Source: Phylloscopus collybita (taxonomy: Eukaryota > Chordata > Aves > Passeriformes > Phylloscopidae). Taken from it: a DNA stretch of 64,000 bases. The notes under the pieces were generated by a model. The model had not been told where the DNA came from. It saw only the letters and a list, made by a program, of their open reading frames with translations, and did not search any database. A program made the translations under genes and the position numbers. Below, in pieces: positions 13,069-25,655 of the stretch (positions are counted from its first letter, which is position 1; every line of letters starts with the position of its first letter). The stretch spans positions 15,391,501 through 15,455,500 of the forward strand of contig JAJNNQ010000004.1 of assembly GCA_027886175.1 (NCBI GenBank), read 5' to 3'.

Positions 13069-13086
13069 AATTTAAATATTTAAATT
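13069..13086. repeat. Perfect 18-bp A/T palindrome
   Basis: AATTTAAAT followed directly by ATTTAAATT. It is made only of A and T, in an AT-rich context, so chance is a good explanation. Confidence 0.7.
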
Positions 13087-13137
13087 TTAATGCAACTAGT
13101 CACTGTAAAATCTTTAGGCAAGCTGTTGGTCAAACCA

Positions 13138-13154
13138 TTTTTTTTTTTTTTTTT
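13138..13154. repeat. Poly-T, 17 nt
   Basis: Uninterrupted T homopolymer read directly from the sequence. Confidence 0.9.
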
Positions 13155-16100
13155 ATGTTGCAAGTTAAAATGCTGGCGTTTGAGAACTGTATTCACTGAA
13201 ACCTCAAACCAGTTTTTCGGCTGAGGAGGCCTCAACGCTCCCTCTTGCCTACATTTATTGTTTTTGATATTGTTTTGATACTTCTGAGATTCAATTAACT
13301 TCAGTTCTGGGGAAACTTGTAAACCTATTATTTTGTATAAATCATATTTTTAAACAAATGTTTCAGGAAGGATAGAGCACTCTGACATGAATCCATGGCA
13401 CAGATCTTTATTTTATAAGCAATGGTTTTCTAGCATGTTATTTCTTTTTACTTTTCTTTGTGATATGAAATTACTGTAAAGGATAAATAATTCTGTAAGA
13501 GATGGTAACCCTACAGATTGTTCTTCTCAGTTAATTTACACTTCCCAGCATAATGACAGATATTTTAAAAAAGGTGGTAAATTAAAATTAGATATTTTTG
13601 GGCAGTTCTTGCTCTTAAAACTTATATCTCTTCTATTAATCCTGGAGAGTTTTTCTGGAAATAAATAAGAAAACCCTGAGACAGATGAATTTTAACTTGC
13701 TTGCTTCATCCCAATCTATCATGGGCCAATTTTGTTGTCATATATGACTACTCCATTGCATAATTCTATTGTGTCTTGCAATTTAAAATAAGAAACAATT
13801 ACACCATTAGATAGAAAATAAAGATAAATAATTGAAACTTAAATTTCTTGAAATTTTTCTCCAAAGTTTCAGATAGACTGTAAGAAACAACTTTTTGCAA
13901 AGCTTAAGCTTCTCAATTTTGATCAAAATATTAAAACTATCTCCTGATATTCTGAAGCAAAAGCTGAAATTACAAATCTAAACAAAAGCAAACAGGACTG
14001 GGCTTGCTTCTACCTGTTTCTTTTATTTTCCATTTAAAATAGTAGTATAGTTGTTGCTCTAGATAAAAGACATTCATATAAAAAAAGCAAGGTGAAGAAC
14101 AGAAAAATCTCCCACCTCTTTTCCACTCTCCTAATTTTCTTCAAATATGCTTGTTTGAGAGAAGAAATGGGATCAGATCGATGAGGACACAGGGAAGTGC
14201 AACAGCAGAGGGTACATACAGGACCTCGACCATCAGATCTGGTAAAAGAACAAAAGAGGTCAGTGCTTCAATTGGAGGGGACGCAGGTGAACAGAATGAT
14301 AAAGCTAGTCCACTATTATCAGGACAGGGGCAAGAGCAAATGTTATCAAGAAAGAAAAAATCTGCAGATATTGGTGTTGCAATAAATAGAAGCAAGAACA
14401 GTCATTGCCATCATGATCAGCGTGAAAGAACAAAAGAAGCAGGGGGAAAGCATCAGTCTTGCTGGAAAATGCAGCAAACAAGATATTTTCTCTTGTGTCT
14501 GTAAGTCCTCCTAACACTGAGAGTACCAAATAACTCATGGGAAGTGTATCATCTAAACGCTACCTCCAAGAATGTGTGGCATCATCAGAAACCAGCTACA
14601 GTGACTGCAATAAGCTATCCTTCTGTTACCCAAAATCCACTGAAATCAAACAGATTTTTTTTTTTTTTGTGTGTATGGATTTAATAGATTTTGAAGAACA
14701 AAAGATCCAACCATAACAAAATCCTTCAAGTCCTTCCTTCAATAAGTCTTCCTTATTTTAACCTTGGGTTAGATGTCTCCCACTTTTACATTCAGAAATT
14801 TATATTGCTTCTAGAAAACTCAAAACTTGAAGATGTTCAGGAAGAAGAAAAATAATTTTGAATGTATACTGGATCTACTGTAGGCTGTTTTATAAGGTCT
14901 ACTGCTTGTGTGGTACCCTGGAAGCTCAGGGTAGACATGGGATTGTTTGTTCTGATGATTAATATTGATGGTATTTGTATAAACCCAGAATAAGGTCAAA
15001 AGCTGGAAGGAATGAAAATGCAATTCTCAAGAACTTGTTTTTCACACATGTTGTGCTCTAACCCTAGACATGGGAAGCAGTCTGAACTCCATCTAGGCCT
15101 TTGGGACAAGGCCTAATACAGGCTGAATGAGTCCTTTGATATTGGGGATTACTCAGCTGCAGGTTTGGGATGTGACCAGAATCCTTTAAGTTTCAATTCA
15201 GATAAGTATCTTGTAGCATCTCTTTTCTCCATGAGGGGGTTCTCTAGAATGCCTAGTCTCATGAAGTCCCCATTTATCATTGAAATGATGCATTATTTGA
15301 GGTTATCTATATAATAGAATTACAGTTCTACTGTGTGTTGGGACTATTTATTAGGCTTTCTGGTTAAAGAGTAAGTGTATGAAATAAAAACTTTAATATT
15401 GAGCTGTAACAATTTTGAAATGTCCTTTCCTCTCCTTGAGTTCATTAAGCTTCCAGAGAAACTTTCAAAGCCCATTAGTTAATTTCAGCTTGGGTTTCTC
15501 ATCTCAATCTTAAACAGCAAGAAATAAGATTTAATGACTTTAGAGGTCATGACTTCTTTGTCTTATAGTGTCTTGGTTTGGTGACCTGCTTCATTATGAC
15601 CAGAACTGTACTACTTGTTCACTCCCCGAGCACTGAAACTTAAAATATTCTCTTTCTTGCTTTCAACATTTTTAACACAGCATTTTTTTATAAATCATTG
15701 TGAAATGAAGGCATAAGCTATTCAAGTACTTTGTTGGAGTTCAGAGTATTAAAGGTGTGTTATACTGTGTATTCCCTTTTATAGCTTAGAACTATAATCA
15801 AAAATGTACTCACTTTGCTCCCAGTTGTTTCTGTTGGAAATGTGCATCAAGGTAGTGTATAATCTAACAGGTATCTGCATTAAGAAAGAAGGAAATCATA
15901 ACAAAATGTCTATTTGTTGAAGTAGTTTAACAAAAAATCCATCTAGAATCTTCTTAGTTTGAAAGGTAAGCTTCTGTCAGAATTAAGTGTGGATACATTA
16001 ATATGTATATGTATACAGTATTCCCCCTGCCTTATGTAGTCATTGGTAAAGTACACCTCCCCAAGATTGGTGTTCAAAAGTGCTTGTTTTTACTTGTCAC

Positions 16101-17271
16101 AGTAATAATGAGAAAAAGGTAGTCTTCCTGATTCTGGGTGTTTTGGAGAGAACTGTGGCTAACAATATCCCATGACTCACAGAGAGGCTCCACTTTAGCC
16201 TCCTAGGCAGTGTGAGCAAGTAGGTTCAAATCTGTTTTATTGATTGCCCAGACTTATATGTACATTAGATTTCTCAGTGTATCCTTGCCCTAACTCTGAA
16301 TGCATCCTACCTACACTGCCTTTGATCCTGATCATCAGGAGAAAATCATTGCTCTCCCTTCATAGCTAGAGTACTAGTTTGTATTTCCATTGATTCAGTA
16401 GGACCCCAGAAAAATTTAGCTGGAAAGAAGCTTCTGGAATTCAACTAACCTGTTTCTAAAAAGAAAGTTTAATGTGATTGTTACATCAAATTGCTGAGGG
16501 CTGTGTCATATCAAGTTTAAAAGGTCTCCATGGACTTAGATGCTTTAGTCTATCTGGACAACCATTTGCTGTCCAGAGATTTCCTTAAAACCACCCCAAA
16601 CATTCCCTGCTTTTTGTGATGCCTCTGGTCCTTTAGCTTTGTAGTTCTGAGTACAGTTTGGCTCTATCTTAGCCCAGCTTTATGCAGAGGAAGGCTGTAA
16701 CTATCTGGCTTCTGGGCCAAACAAAGCCAGTTTCCTTGTCCTCCCCTCAGATGTCATCTGTCCCACACTGTTAATCAAGCCAATGGCTCTTTACTTGTCT
16801 CACCCCAGTTCCTCTGCACCGGAAGTCTAAAACTGGGCACAGATATTTCAGAGGTAACCTCATTAATGTCAAATAGAGGGAAATAATCACTTCCCCAACC
16901 TGTCTCAACTCATCCAGGTTTTGCTCCATCCTAGATTCATAATTTCACCATGATTACAAATTTTACACAGCTCCTCTTAGGCCATTCCTCCAACTTACTG
17001 CAGGTAAGTTGTTTTTATGTCCTGTGTTATCAGTCCTCCCCCAAAATCTGGCATCCAATAATAATAATGATAATTCCTACAAAGGTCATTGAAGAAGATG
17101 TTCACAATTTGAAACCTTGAGCAATATCTCGAAAAACTACCAGATATGATACTTTCTAGACTCAAAAGTTCACTTATTTTGCTTACTTTAAACAGTGTAT
17201 CTCTTTGAAATAACTAACTTATTACTGTATTGAAACTCTTGGTAACATCAATGTAAAAAAACATTCTTTGT

Positions 17272-17312
17272 TCTCTCTCTCTCTCTCTCTCTTTTTTTTT
17301 TTTTTTTTTTTT
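17272..17312. repeat. (TC)n followed by 21-nt poly-T
   Basis: About ten TC dinucleotides (17272-17291) run into 21 T (17292-17312), giving a 41-nt pure pyrimidine tract. Confidence 0.95.
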
Positions 17313-18465
17313 CTCTTCATAAAATTTTAGCCAATTTGTCTCTAAACTTGGTAGACCAAACACTATAGATCCAGTTATTTGATCTATTTTTGGTATTGGA
17401 AAATCCAGTCCAGCTGTTCCTAATTGCCTCCTTGTTCTTTTGTGTTTGGAAATGCCTTCTATGAGGATTTATTTCTTGATTTTCCTAGGGGCAGAGGTTA
17501 AACTGAAGCTGCCAAGCCTGTGTTTTGCAATATCCTTCTCTTACATTTTCCTTTCTCCTTTCATATGGGATTTTCACTGATGAAATTACTCTTCAAAGTT
17601 GACAGAGACTGCCTTTCCATTGAAAGGGAGCTCTATCAACACCATGGGATGAACCCTGCAGGTGCATATATTCATTTAAAAAGCAGTAAAATGGATGTTC
17701 TCTTTACTGTCATCCAAAAGGCAAAAAAATTAGGATGATTAATGTCAAAATTTAGTGAACATAGCTATGGACATAAAAGAGAGCATCTTCCAGTAGAGTT
17801 TTCTATCTAGGAAGGGCAAACAAGTTCCTTCACTGCCAGCTTTTGCTCTATTTGCATAATTTTGTGTACATTCAAAGAGACAGGTGTGAAAGAAACCCCT
17901 CAGCCTAATCCTTTACTTACTTTGTTAGTCCAGTGATAATCTAAGCTTCAACTTCTTGCTATTTTTTAACTTGGACTATTCTTGGTAAGGTATTCATTTC
18001 TCCTGTGTTCATCAGTGAAGCAACCCTCACAAGACTGTGAAGCTTGTCCATGCCCAATTATATGGGTTTGTGCAGAAACAGCAGTTAACAAAATTGTGGT
18101 GTTTGGTATCCCAGATCCCACAGGCTGAGCCACACCTGGCTATTCCTTTTATCTAGGGAGGAGAGTTCTTCAGGCTTTACACATTTTTGTACAAGGGAAT
18201 GCAAATAGTGTTTCAGAGAGCCAGGAATAGTTCCTGAAGGAGAAAAAGTATAACTGTTTGAGTTCATTGAAATTGACTAGTCCCCTTATAATCAAGATAT
18301 TTTTGATTTACTTGAACTGCAGTTGAAAGTCTCAAGAGAAAGCAATGTCATAATAAGGGCTACATTTTGTTTTAAAATCAGCTAATTAATGCAATACCTT
18401 CCTGGACTTTCCAATAGCTGGAAAATGGCATTTCAAAAACAATATGGTCTCTAAAATGATAAAAT

Positions 18466-18496
18466 GTTTTTCTTAAAAACATTTTTTAAGAAAAAC
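18466..18496. repeat. 14-bp perfect hairpin, 3-nt loop
   Basis: The arms GTTTTTCTTAAAAA (18466-18479) and its reverse complement (18483-18496) enclose a 3-base loop. All but two pairs are A-T, so thermal stability would be low. Confidence 0.8.
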
Positions 18497-21400
18497 TTTT
18501 TGGTAATACAGTCTTCCAGGGACTTTATTAATATATGGATGAACCTCCATCTGGGTCTTTAGTCTTAGAAAATAGATGGAAACACTATTAAAATATACAG
18601 GGTATTGAAGGATACTGTTTTAAATAAAATTCAAAAATTGGCAGAGTTCTGGAATCTTAAACTGAGCTTCAGGCAGAGATAAATATTATGATAAAGTGTT
18701 TTGCAAATGGTTTTATACCTCCATAAGTAAGTTTGCTGTATATTTTTTTTAACTCAACTTGAATTAATTGAATTAATTATATCCTTAAAAAGTGTTTGCA
18801 TTCTCTAGAGTTGTACTAGGCACTGTTCTTTTGTCTGGATCATTATTATTAGTAGATTCTTATGCATAACTCTTCTGTATAACAAACTGAGAGCTGCAAA
18901 TATTTCACATAATGGACTAACTGTCTCCTACCAGTTCCAAGTCCTTTCTTTTCATCATGTTCAATATTTGAAAGTGGATGTCAATTTGCTTGCAACCATG
19001 AATAAGCAGTAAGGTTGTTGTAGTTTAGAATGGTATTCTCCAATTTAGTGTTCCCAATGAAGCTACTCCAAACCACGTGTTTCTCACTAATTCACTTCTC
19101 TCCCTGACCTCTTCTAGGACAGGCTGGAGAGGAGAACTAGAGGCACAAAAGGTAAAGACTATGGGTTGAGATAAGAACAATTTAGTGGAAAAAGCAGTGA
19201 GATGACAAAACAGTAGCAGCAGCAATACTAATGGCAGAGGGTACAAGAAAAAGGCAAATTATTCACATGCAATACCCCTGAAAATACCCAAATGCTCTCT
19301 GCTGCAATGCTGTTCCCTCCTGGAAGAGAGCCTTTCCCTCATCCCCAGAAAAAATATGTGAAGTGATATAGAGTAGCCTCAGGGTCCTGGACATACCCCC
19401 TCCTGGCTACTGCAAAAAATTCACCCTGTCCTGGTTGGACAAACTACCTTTATTTTTCTAATACATAATGAAAAACTTGCTGTTTCTGCTGACTCTATCA
19501 TCAGACTTGACTGCCCTCCAGCATCACTGAAGCGTTAAAGCTCATTCTAGCAACATGTACTGTTACCACAACTTGATTTCACTTCCTTGAAAGGAACTTC
19601 CATACTTTTCTATCAAAACATAAAGCTACATTTTTTAAGAAACAGCTACATCTACCTTAATGTTATTTCACAACAGAGCAGTGGTATTAGAATCCAAGAT
19701 CTCTGAAGTCTGCAGCAGTGACAGCTAAGTGGTATATTTCCTTCCTTTAAAAATGAGACACAAAACAAAATTCAAAAAATTCCAAAACAGGCCTCCCAAA
19801 AATTGATTGGCTAAGCAAGGTGCTAACCTACAGATATTTCATCAAAAACCATTTCAATCAAAAAGACCTCAAAACCAAATACACTCCCATAGATGACAGA
19901 GACTTATAAAACAGCTAGTCTAATTCAGGATATTTGGTCATGTAAAAGTTAGGAGAATAACTTGGAATAAAATCCATTATTTTCATAATTTGAAATTATT
20001 ACCCAGATCAATGGCCTTATATCTTATGATAAACTGTTATAATAACGCAGAAAATACAATCTGGCCGGTTGAAATACTAATCTTCTTCCTTGGAATTTTG
20101 TACATGGAAAATAGTATTTATTTTTCTGATACTCTTAAAGTGGAACTAAATTCTGTATTTAAAAAAAGTTGTTATTGATCTGTCTGTTAAAAGGAAGTCC
20201 GTACTTCTTTACCTTTGAGTAATGAGGACTTTTCTCATTGCTTTTCCCAGAAGACCATACCAACTTAATTGGCTACAAAAGTGTACATCTCAGTGAGATT
20301 TTCAAATGTATATTATAAGTAAGGTCATACTTGTCCATAACGTGAACAGGTTTCTGCATAGTAGCATTGCTAGGGCACAGCCAAGGTTTTAAACATCCTA
20401 TGAAATTAACACTGAGAAAAGTCACAATATATATATATCATCTAAATGAGACCAGTAATTACTAAATTCTATCCTGCCATACACTTAGAACATATTTATG
20501 GAAAGCCTCCACATAGACATATGTATGTATTTCAGGAATGTGGAGTGTTTAAAGGTGCTATCACAACAACTCTCCCCCTTACTTTTCTGCCTTATATTTG
20601 TTTTTTTTTCAACAGCCTAGTGGCCATCATGATTCTGTTTGGCTGACGAGTGATTTGCCCCATGACTGAGGTCAATATAATGCAGCCCCAGCAGAGACTT
20701 TGTTCCTCTCTCAGTGTGAGGCTCTTTCCCTTACCTGCTCTCTCCTGCATGGTTACAATGATTCCTCCAACATCTTCTCTGTCATGCAGAGATTTGTAGG
20801 AACTTTGCAGGGCTGCCCAGAGGGATGTAGCCCTTTCTTCCACTAGACTAAAGTCTGTAGCACAGTGAAAGTGGATCTGATGTCTGATGTTACCCTGTTT
20901 GGTCTGGGACCAGCGTCGCTCAGACTAAAACTCCTCAATTCTGTTTGAGGCTTTATCATTTTGGACATTGCAACAGTTATTACTCTTAAAATTTCAAATC
21001 TGAATTTATAACTGACTTGCAAATCATCACAAACTGTCTTTCAACCCAAATGAAATTGAAAGGCTGTTATAATCCCTAGGCAAATAAGATTGATAAGTCT
21101 GTAAGCATTAACCCTTAACTGTAAGATTTCTTCAGTAAGAGGTGATGTGTCTTTATTTCAAAACAGCCTATGCCTGGAGCTGGTTGTTGTTTGATATATA
21201 AATTAGAGAGAACTCTAAAAAATTATCCTTCTTTATCAGTGAGCCTATTTATTGCTAATAAAATACAAATATTAAGTAATAGTGGAAGACCTAAAGTTTG
21301 ATTCATTCAGAAATTAAATGCTCTAAAAAGTGAGTGACCTCTAAAGCTTTTAATGCAGGAAAATGACTCTGATTTTTGTGCACATATATCAAGAGAAAGT

Positions 21401-21675
21401 GGGTTGACTTCCTAGCATACTCATCCACATCAAATACTAGTTATGCTCTTTGGGTGATAGCACTTTTACTTCTATTATTGAATGGCCAAATAATGTGACT
21501 TGTATTGAAAGAGAGGAAGAAGGATTGTCTCCTTAAGGGCTGGAAACTAATAAATTAGATCGGTTTGGATCTAATAAAATTAATGCAAATGTACTCAAAT
21601 ACACTAATCCAAATGGGCCACTAGTACCAAGGAAAGGATAGAATAGTATGACTTTACAGATCCATATATTGTTTG

Positions 21676-21692
21676 TTTTTTTTTTTTTTTTT
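21676..21692. repeat. Poly-T, 17 nt
   Basis: Uninterrupted T homopolymer read directly from the sequence. Confidence 0.9.
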
Positions 21693-22959
21693 GTGGGACT
21701 GAAGTTACCCGAAATATTGGAGATGAATAAGACATTTTGACAAGGCAAAATCAGAACAAATCAGCTGTACCTTCTCTCATCTAAAAAAAAATTCAATTAT
21801 ATTTTCATTGGGTTTTTTTGCATTTTGGAAATTTTTCAGACGTGCAAGTATTTTACTTTTAAAGAAAAAACCATTATTTCTTATCACATTTGTATATTGT
21901 GCAGCTAAGGCTTTGCATGTATAGAAGCCAAGCAGATTTCTGCAAGTATTTCTGTGATGGAATTAGTATGAATTTAGTCATACTAATGTGGATGTTAATA
22001 ATCCTTTGTGTTTTTTTCAGATGAAGCCACAGAAAACACAGATTAAGAGGAGTACCTACTGCACCTTTGTCCTTTCATCATGTTTCCTTTTATTATGGGG
22101 TACAATTCTCTGCAAAGCCATAGTGAAAGAGAACATTGTGGGTCTGCTACAGGGTCTGCTTGCTGTCCAGAGCACCCGCATGCTTCTCACAAGTATGACA
22201 GGACAATAGCAACTCTGTAACCAAAGTATTGAGGAATTTATTGTCCTCTATCTGTTTTTTCACACCCTGATCATGTGTGGTTTTCATGAAAACGTCCATG
22301 TGGTGATGACAGGCTTGGCTCTACAAAGCAAGATTTGCACACTTTTCACTGCTTGCTGAAAGCTCCCAGAGGGCCTTGAAGAGAAAGAATGGCTTTGAAC
22401 CTTAGCAGGTCAGTCAAGATTTACGAATTATATTTGCTTTGCTCTTAAATTTACTTCTTGGTGAAATCATGTTTTTGACAGGCATAACATTCATGCATAT
22501 CTTGATGTAAATATCATAAAAAAGTTTATAAAATAAACCATTTTATTGAATAGAACTAGTAATTACGAAAGAGTAATTGTTTCCATTTATATTTTATCTA
22601 CTTAGAATTTCTATTAAATTGTTCAAATAAGCCATTCATAAATATGTGTTTTAAAAAATCCAAACCATGATACTGCAGATGTCAATTTACTAATTTCTCA
22701 GTCAAGTATCAGAGTTAAATATGTAATTATGGGTTTATCATAACCCCACCTTAAGATTAAGTTAATTGTGGTAACAATTATCCATGCAGTATCTTTACTT
22801 GGAAATCTGATAAACTTTTCACCACATCCTCTGTGATTGCAGAAATGTTAAGCCTCCTCAGAAATCCTCCTTTGATTAATTTTTATTACATGCACATTTG
22901 TCTTTATAGCTCTGGTTAAAAATGGAACAGAGTTTGATGAATGTGATAAATACCTAACT

Positions 22960-24477
22960 ATGAGTCTTGAGGAAGCTGGCAAAAGACCTTGCCAAACAAT
23001 TTTCAATCAATTTTCAATAAATTTTCAAACCTGCAGTCCTGGTGAACCAGGGAGGAGGAGCCAAGTGGCTGGAAGTTAGCAAATACGTACACCAACAAGA
23101 AGGACAGGAAGGAAGATCCAGAAAAGTACATGCTGTCCAGTCTCACCTCAGTGCCAGTGAAGGCAACAGAGCAGATTATCTTGAGTGTCACCATGTAGCA
23201 TGTGCAGCATGACCATGGGATCAGGTTCAGACCACATGGTTTTATGAAATGCAGGTCCTGCTTTACCAACCTGCTCTCCTTCTGTGACAAGCTACATACT
23301 TGTTGGGAGAGGGAAAGGCTGTACATGTGTCTACCTGCCTTCATCAAAGCTTTTGACACTCTCTTACTCTCATTTCCTCTCAGAACTTGGCTGCTCATGG
23401 TTTGGATGGGTGCATTGCTGGCTGAGTTAAAGACCTGCTGGATGGCTGGGCCCAGAGTGTGTGAGGAATGGAGTTAAATCTAGCTTGTATCCAGTCACAA
23501 GTGGTGCTCCCCAGGGTTCAGGCTGGCGAAGTTCTGAGTGTCAAGTGTACAATATCTTTATCAATGATTTGGATGAGAGGTTTGAGTGTCCTCTCATTCG
23601 CAGAGTTGGGCAAGAGTGTTGATGTGCTGGAGGGCCAGAAGGCTCTGCAAAGAGATCTGGACAGGCTGGGTTTGTGGACCAAAACCAGCTGGATCAGGCT
23701 CAACAAGGTGAAATAGTGGGTTAGAAGTTCATGTCACAACAACCCCAGATAGTGCTAAAGGCTTGGGAAAGCAGGACTGTAAAGACGCTGATGGAAAAGA
23801 AGCTGGAGATGCTGGTCAGAAGCAGCTGAACATGAGCCAGCATGTGCCCAGGTGACCAGGAAGGCCAATGACATCTTACCCTGTGTCAGCAAGTCTGTGG
23901 CCAGGAGGACCAGGGTAGTGACCTGTACTGGGCACTGGTGAGACCATACCTGGAGTCCTATATATCCAGTTCTTGTCCCCTAATGACAAGAAAGACACTG
24001 AGGTGCTGGAGAATGATCAGAGAAGGGTAATGGAGCTGGTGAAGGGTCCGGAGCACAAGTCCTGTGAAGAGGCTCAAGGAACCCTCTGGTGTTTAGCCTG
24101 GAGAAAAGGAGGCTTAGGGGGACCTTATCACTCTCATCAAACTACCTAAAAGAAAGGTGTAGCCAGGTGGGGGTCAGCATCTTCTCCTAAGTAAAAATTT
24201 ATATGAGAAGTGGAAATTGCCCCAAGTTGTGGCAGGGGAGGTTTAGGTGAGATATTGTTAAAAAAGTTCTTCACTGAAAAAAAATTCAAAGCATTGGAAT
24301 AGCTTGCTTGGGAAGTAGTTGAATCACCATCCCTGGAAGAGCTCAAAAGCCATGTAGTTGTGGAACCTGGGGATGTGTTTTAGTTGTGAACACAGTGGTG
24401 CTAGCATAATGATTGAACTTGATATTCTTAGAGGTCTTTTTAAACCTTAATGATTCTAGGTTTCTATGATTCTATGA
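22960..24477 (+). mobile_element. CR1 LINE, 5'-truncated copy with 3' end
   Basis: The longest CR1 copy in the window (about 1.5 kb), plus orientation. It covers the second half of ORF2 and the 3' untranslated end. Broken frames still show reverse-transcriptase landmarks. Near 23214-23270 the translation contains 'GIRFRPHGF' and 'SCFTNL'. Near 23345 it contains 'IKAFDT', matching the family 'SKAFDT' motif. Near 23640-23700 it contains 'ALQRDLDRL'. The segment that should hold the catalytic F/YADD box (about 23597-23615) reads 'FAELGKS', so both catalytic aspartates are lost. The 3' end finishes in ATTCTA/ATTCTATG repeats (24450-24477), the hallmark of CR1, which lacks poly-A. It is a dead copy. 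The left edge is approximate. Confidence 0.9.
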
Positions 24478-24914
24478 AACAAAAAATAATTTTCCCTTCA
24501 GGTTTCTGGGATGCAAAAAGCAGAGGGCAAATAAAAATTTCATAAGCATTACAAACTTATTTGACTAGTGAGAGAGATAATGGAACAGCAGCTCTTCAAT
24601 GTTCCATACTGAAACCAAGGAAAATGTTTGGTTGCCATGCAAATCAAGCAATAATGGTTTTATATAATATACAAACTGCTTATTGTAGAGTGAGAAGCTA
24701 TTGCACCTTGTTTGATCCATAGAAATTGCTCAAGTACCTACTTTAAATTTTCAGTAAACACTAAATAATTCAAATCAGATTAACCCCAAAAGAGAGAATA
24801 GTATTTTTTCTTAGTCGGTTGTTATTCATGCTGATTTTCAGGGTTCTGAAGATGAGCTCTGGAAATTCTTTACATTAAAATCAGAAAGCTGCCCTTTTTC
24901 AGTAAAAGGACATC
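24478..24914. other. Spacer between CR1 and solo LTR, nothing recognised
   Basis: About 440 bp of AT-rich unique DNA between the CR1 3' end and the left target-site duplication of the next LTR. I see no gene or repeat in it. Confidence 0.5.
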
Positions 24915-24919
24915 AAGGC

Positions 24920-25650
24920 TGTCTTGGGTTATGGAACCAAAAGGTGTGTATTATATTTTCATTTGTTAAAAGCAGTTGAGGAGATGTTTTTCTTTATCTC
25001 TTGTAACTCAAGGGGAGAGAGGCCAGACGCCTTCTGACTATGGGCCATTATCACCTCCCCAGGCTATACCCCGCATTCCATCATCCTATTGTGAGATACA
25101 TCACATCCATCCCTGGCAGTCGGGGCGGCAGGCAGTTTCTACCTGGATAAAACTGAGACTCAGGAACATGAAAACATCCAGCTTTCACCCAGTTTCTGGG
25201 AGGAAGACTGGATCTCATCTCACCAACACCAGACCCCATCTCACCATCACCAGACCCCTCCTCACCATCACCAGACCCCTTCTCACCACCCCTGGACCCT
25301 TTTGCTACAGGATCATCTCTACTTCAACAGAACCACATCTGCCACTCCAGGAGGACTCACTTTTGGACTGCTTCCAACACCCTGACCAGCAGAGTGTCAG
25401 GTTGTAGCTCTGACTCTGTCAGGGTTTTCCAAGATTGTTGTTTGTTTGGTTTGGTTGGGTGGTTTTGTTTTCTACTACATTTGTATTGTTAATATTCCTA
25501 GGAAAGAACTGTTATTCCTATTCCCAAAATCTTTGCCTGAAAGCCCTTGATTGCAAATTTATAATTTGGCAGGGGTAAGGGGTTTACATTCTCCATTCTA
25601 AGGGAAACCCCAGTTTCCCTGGCAGATACCTGTCTTTCTAAACCAAGACA
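24920..25650 (+). mobile_element. Solo LTR, ERVL-like, with perfect 5-bp target-site duplication
   Basis: The 731-bp element begins TGTCTTGGG and ends AACCAAGACA, so its ends are TG...CA inside an 8-bp imperfect terminal inverted repeat. AAGGC sits immediately before (24915-24919) and after (25651-25655), a perfect 5-bp duplication. A TATA-like GATAAAA (about 25145-25152) lies roughly 230 bp in, and an AGGAAAG/AGTAAA-type position near 25499-25506 matches the poly-A-like site of the partner copy. I therefore take plus as sense. The element aligns throughout with the reverse complement of 32677-33421, apart from a deletion in its first third and a local 21-bp tandem expansion. No gag-pol-env sequence flanks it. 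Confidence 0.92.
25218..25300. repeat. 21-bp minisatellite, about 4 units, inside the LTR
   Basis: A unit with the core CTCACCATCACCAGACCCC recurs with a period of 21 bp (the CTCACC anchors are 21 bases apart four times). The related LTR at 32677 has about one unit at the same place, so the array grew in this copy or its subfamily. Confidence 0.85.
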
Positions 25651-25655
25651 AAGGC

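Larger units (their letters stand above)
6891..22960. other. Long AT-rich stretch without recognised gene
   Basis: About 16 kb of mostly unique AT-rich DNA. It holds T-run microsatellites (7281, 13138, 17272, 21676), a GT-rich tract (9306-9349) and several small perfect inverted repeats (9667-9690, 13069-13086, 18466-18496). One patch, 14141-14504, is open on both strands and ends at a consensus splice donor; it is treated as a finding. I recognised no exon, RNA gene or further mobile element, although old elements below my detection level are likely. Confidence 0.5.

Noticed and set aside
16996..17006. Perfect donor CAGGTAAGT near 17000
   Set aside because: No recognisable coding sequence upstream. 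About one such nonamer is expected per few hundred kb, so a single hit is not evidence of an exon.
22008..22209. Splice-acceptor-like TTTTTTTCAG directly before an ATG-started 63-codon frame
   Set aside because: The downstream peptide is unrecognisable, no matching donor with coding sense was found, and pyrimidine tracts with CAG are common in this AT-rich DNA.
23202..23716. Plus-strand ORFs with reverse-transcriptase-like words
   Set aside because: These are pieces of the decayed CR1 element, frame-shifted and missing the catalytic box; covered by the mobile-element entry.
24976..25407. 143-codon plus-strand ORF
   Set aside because: Lies wholly within the solo LTR and includes the 21-bp minisatellite. 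No protein resemblance.
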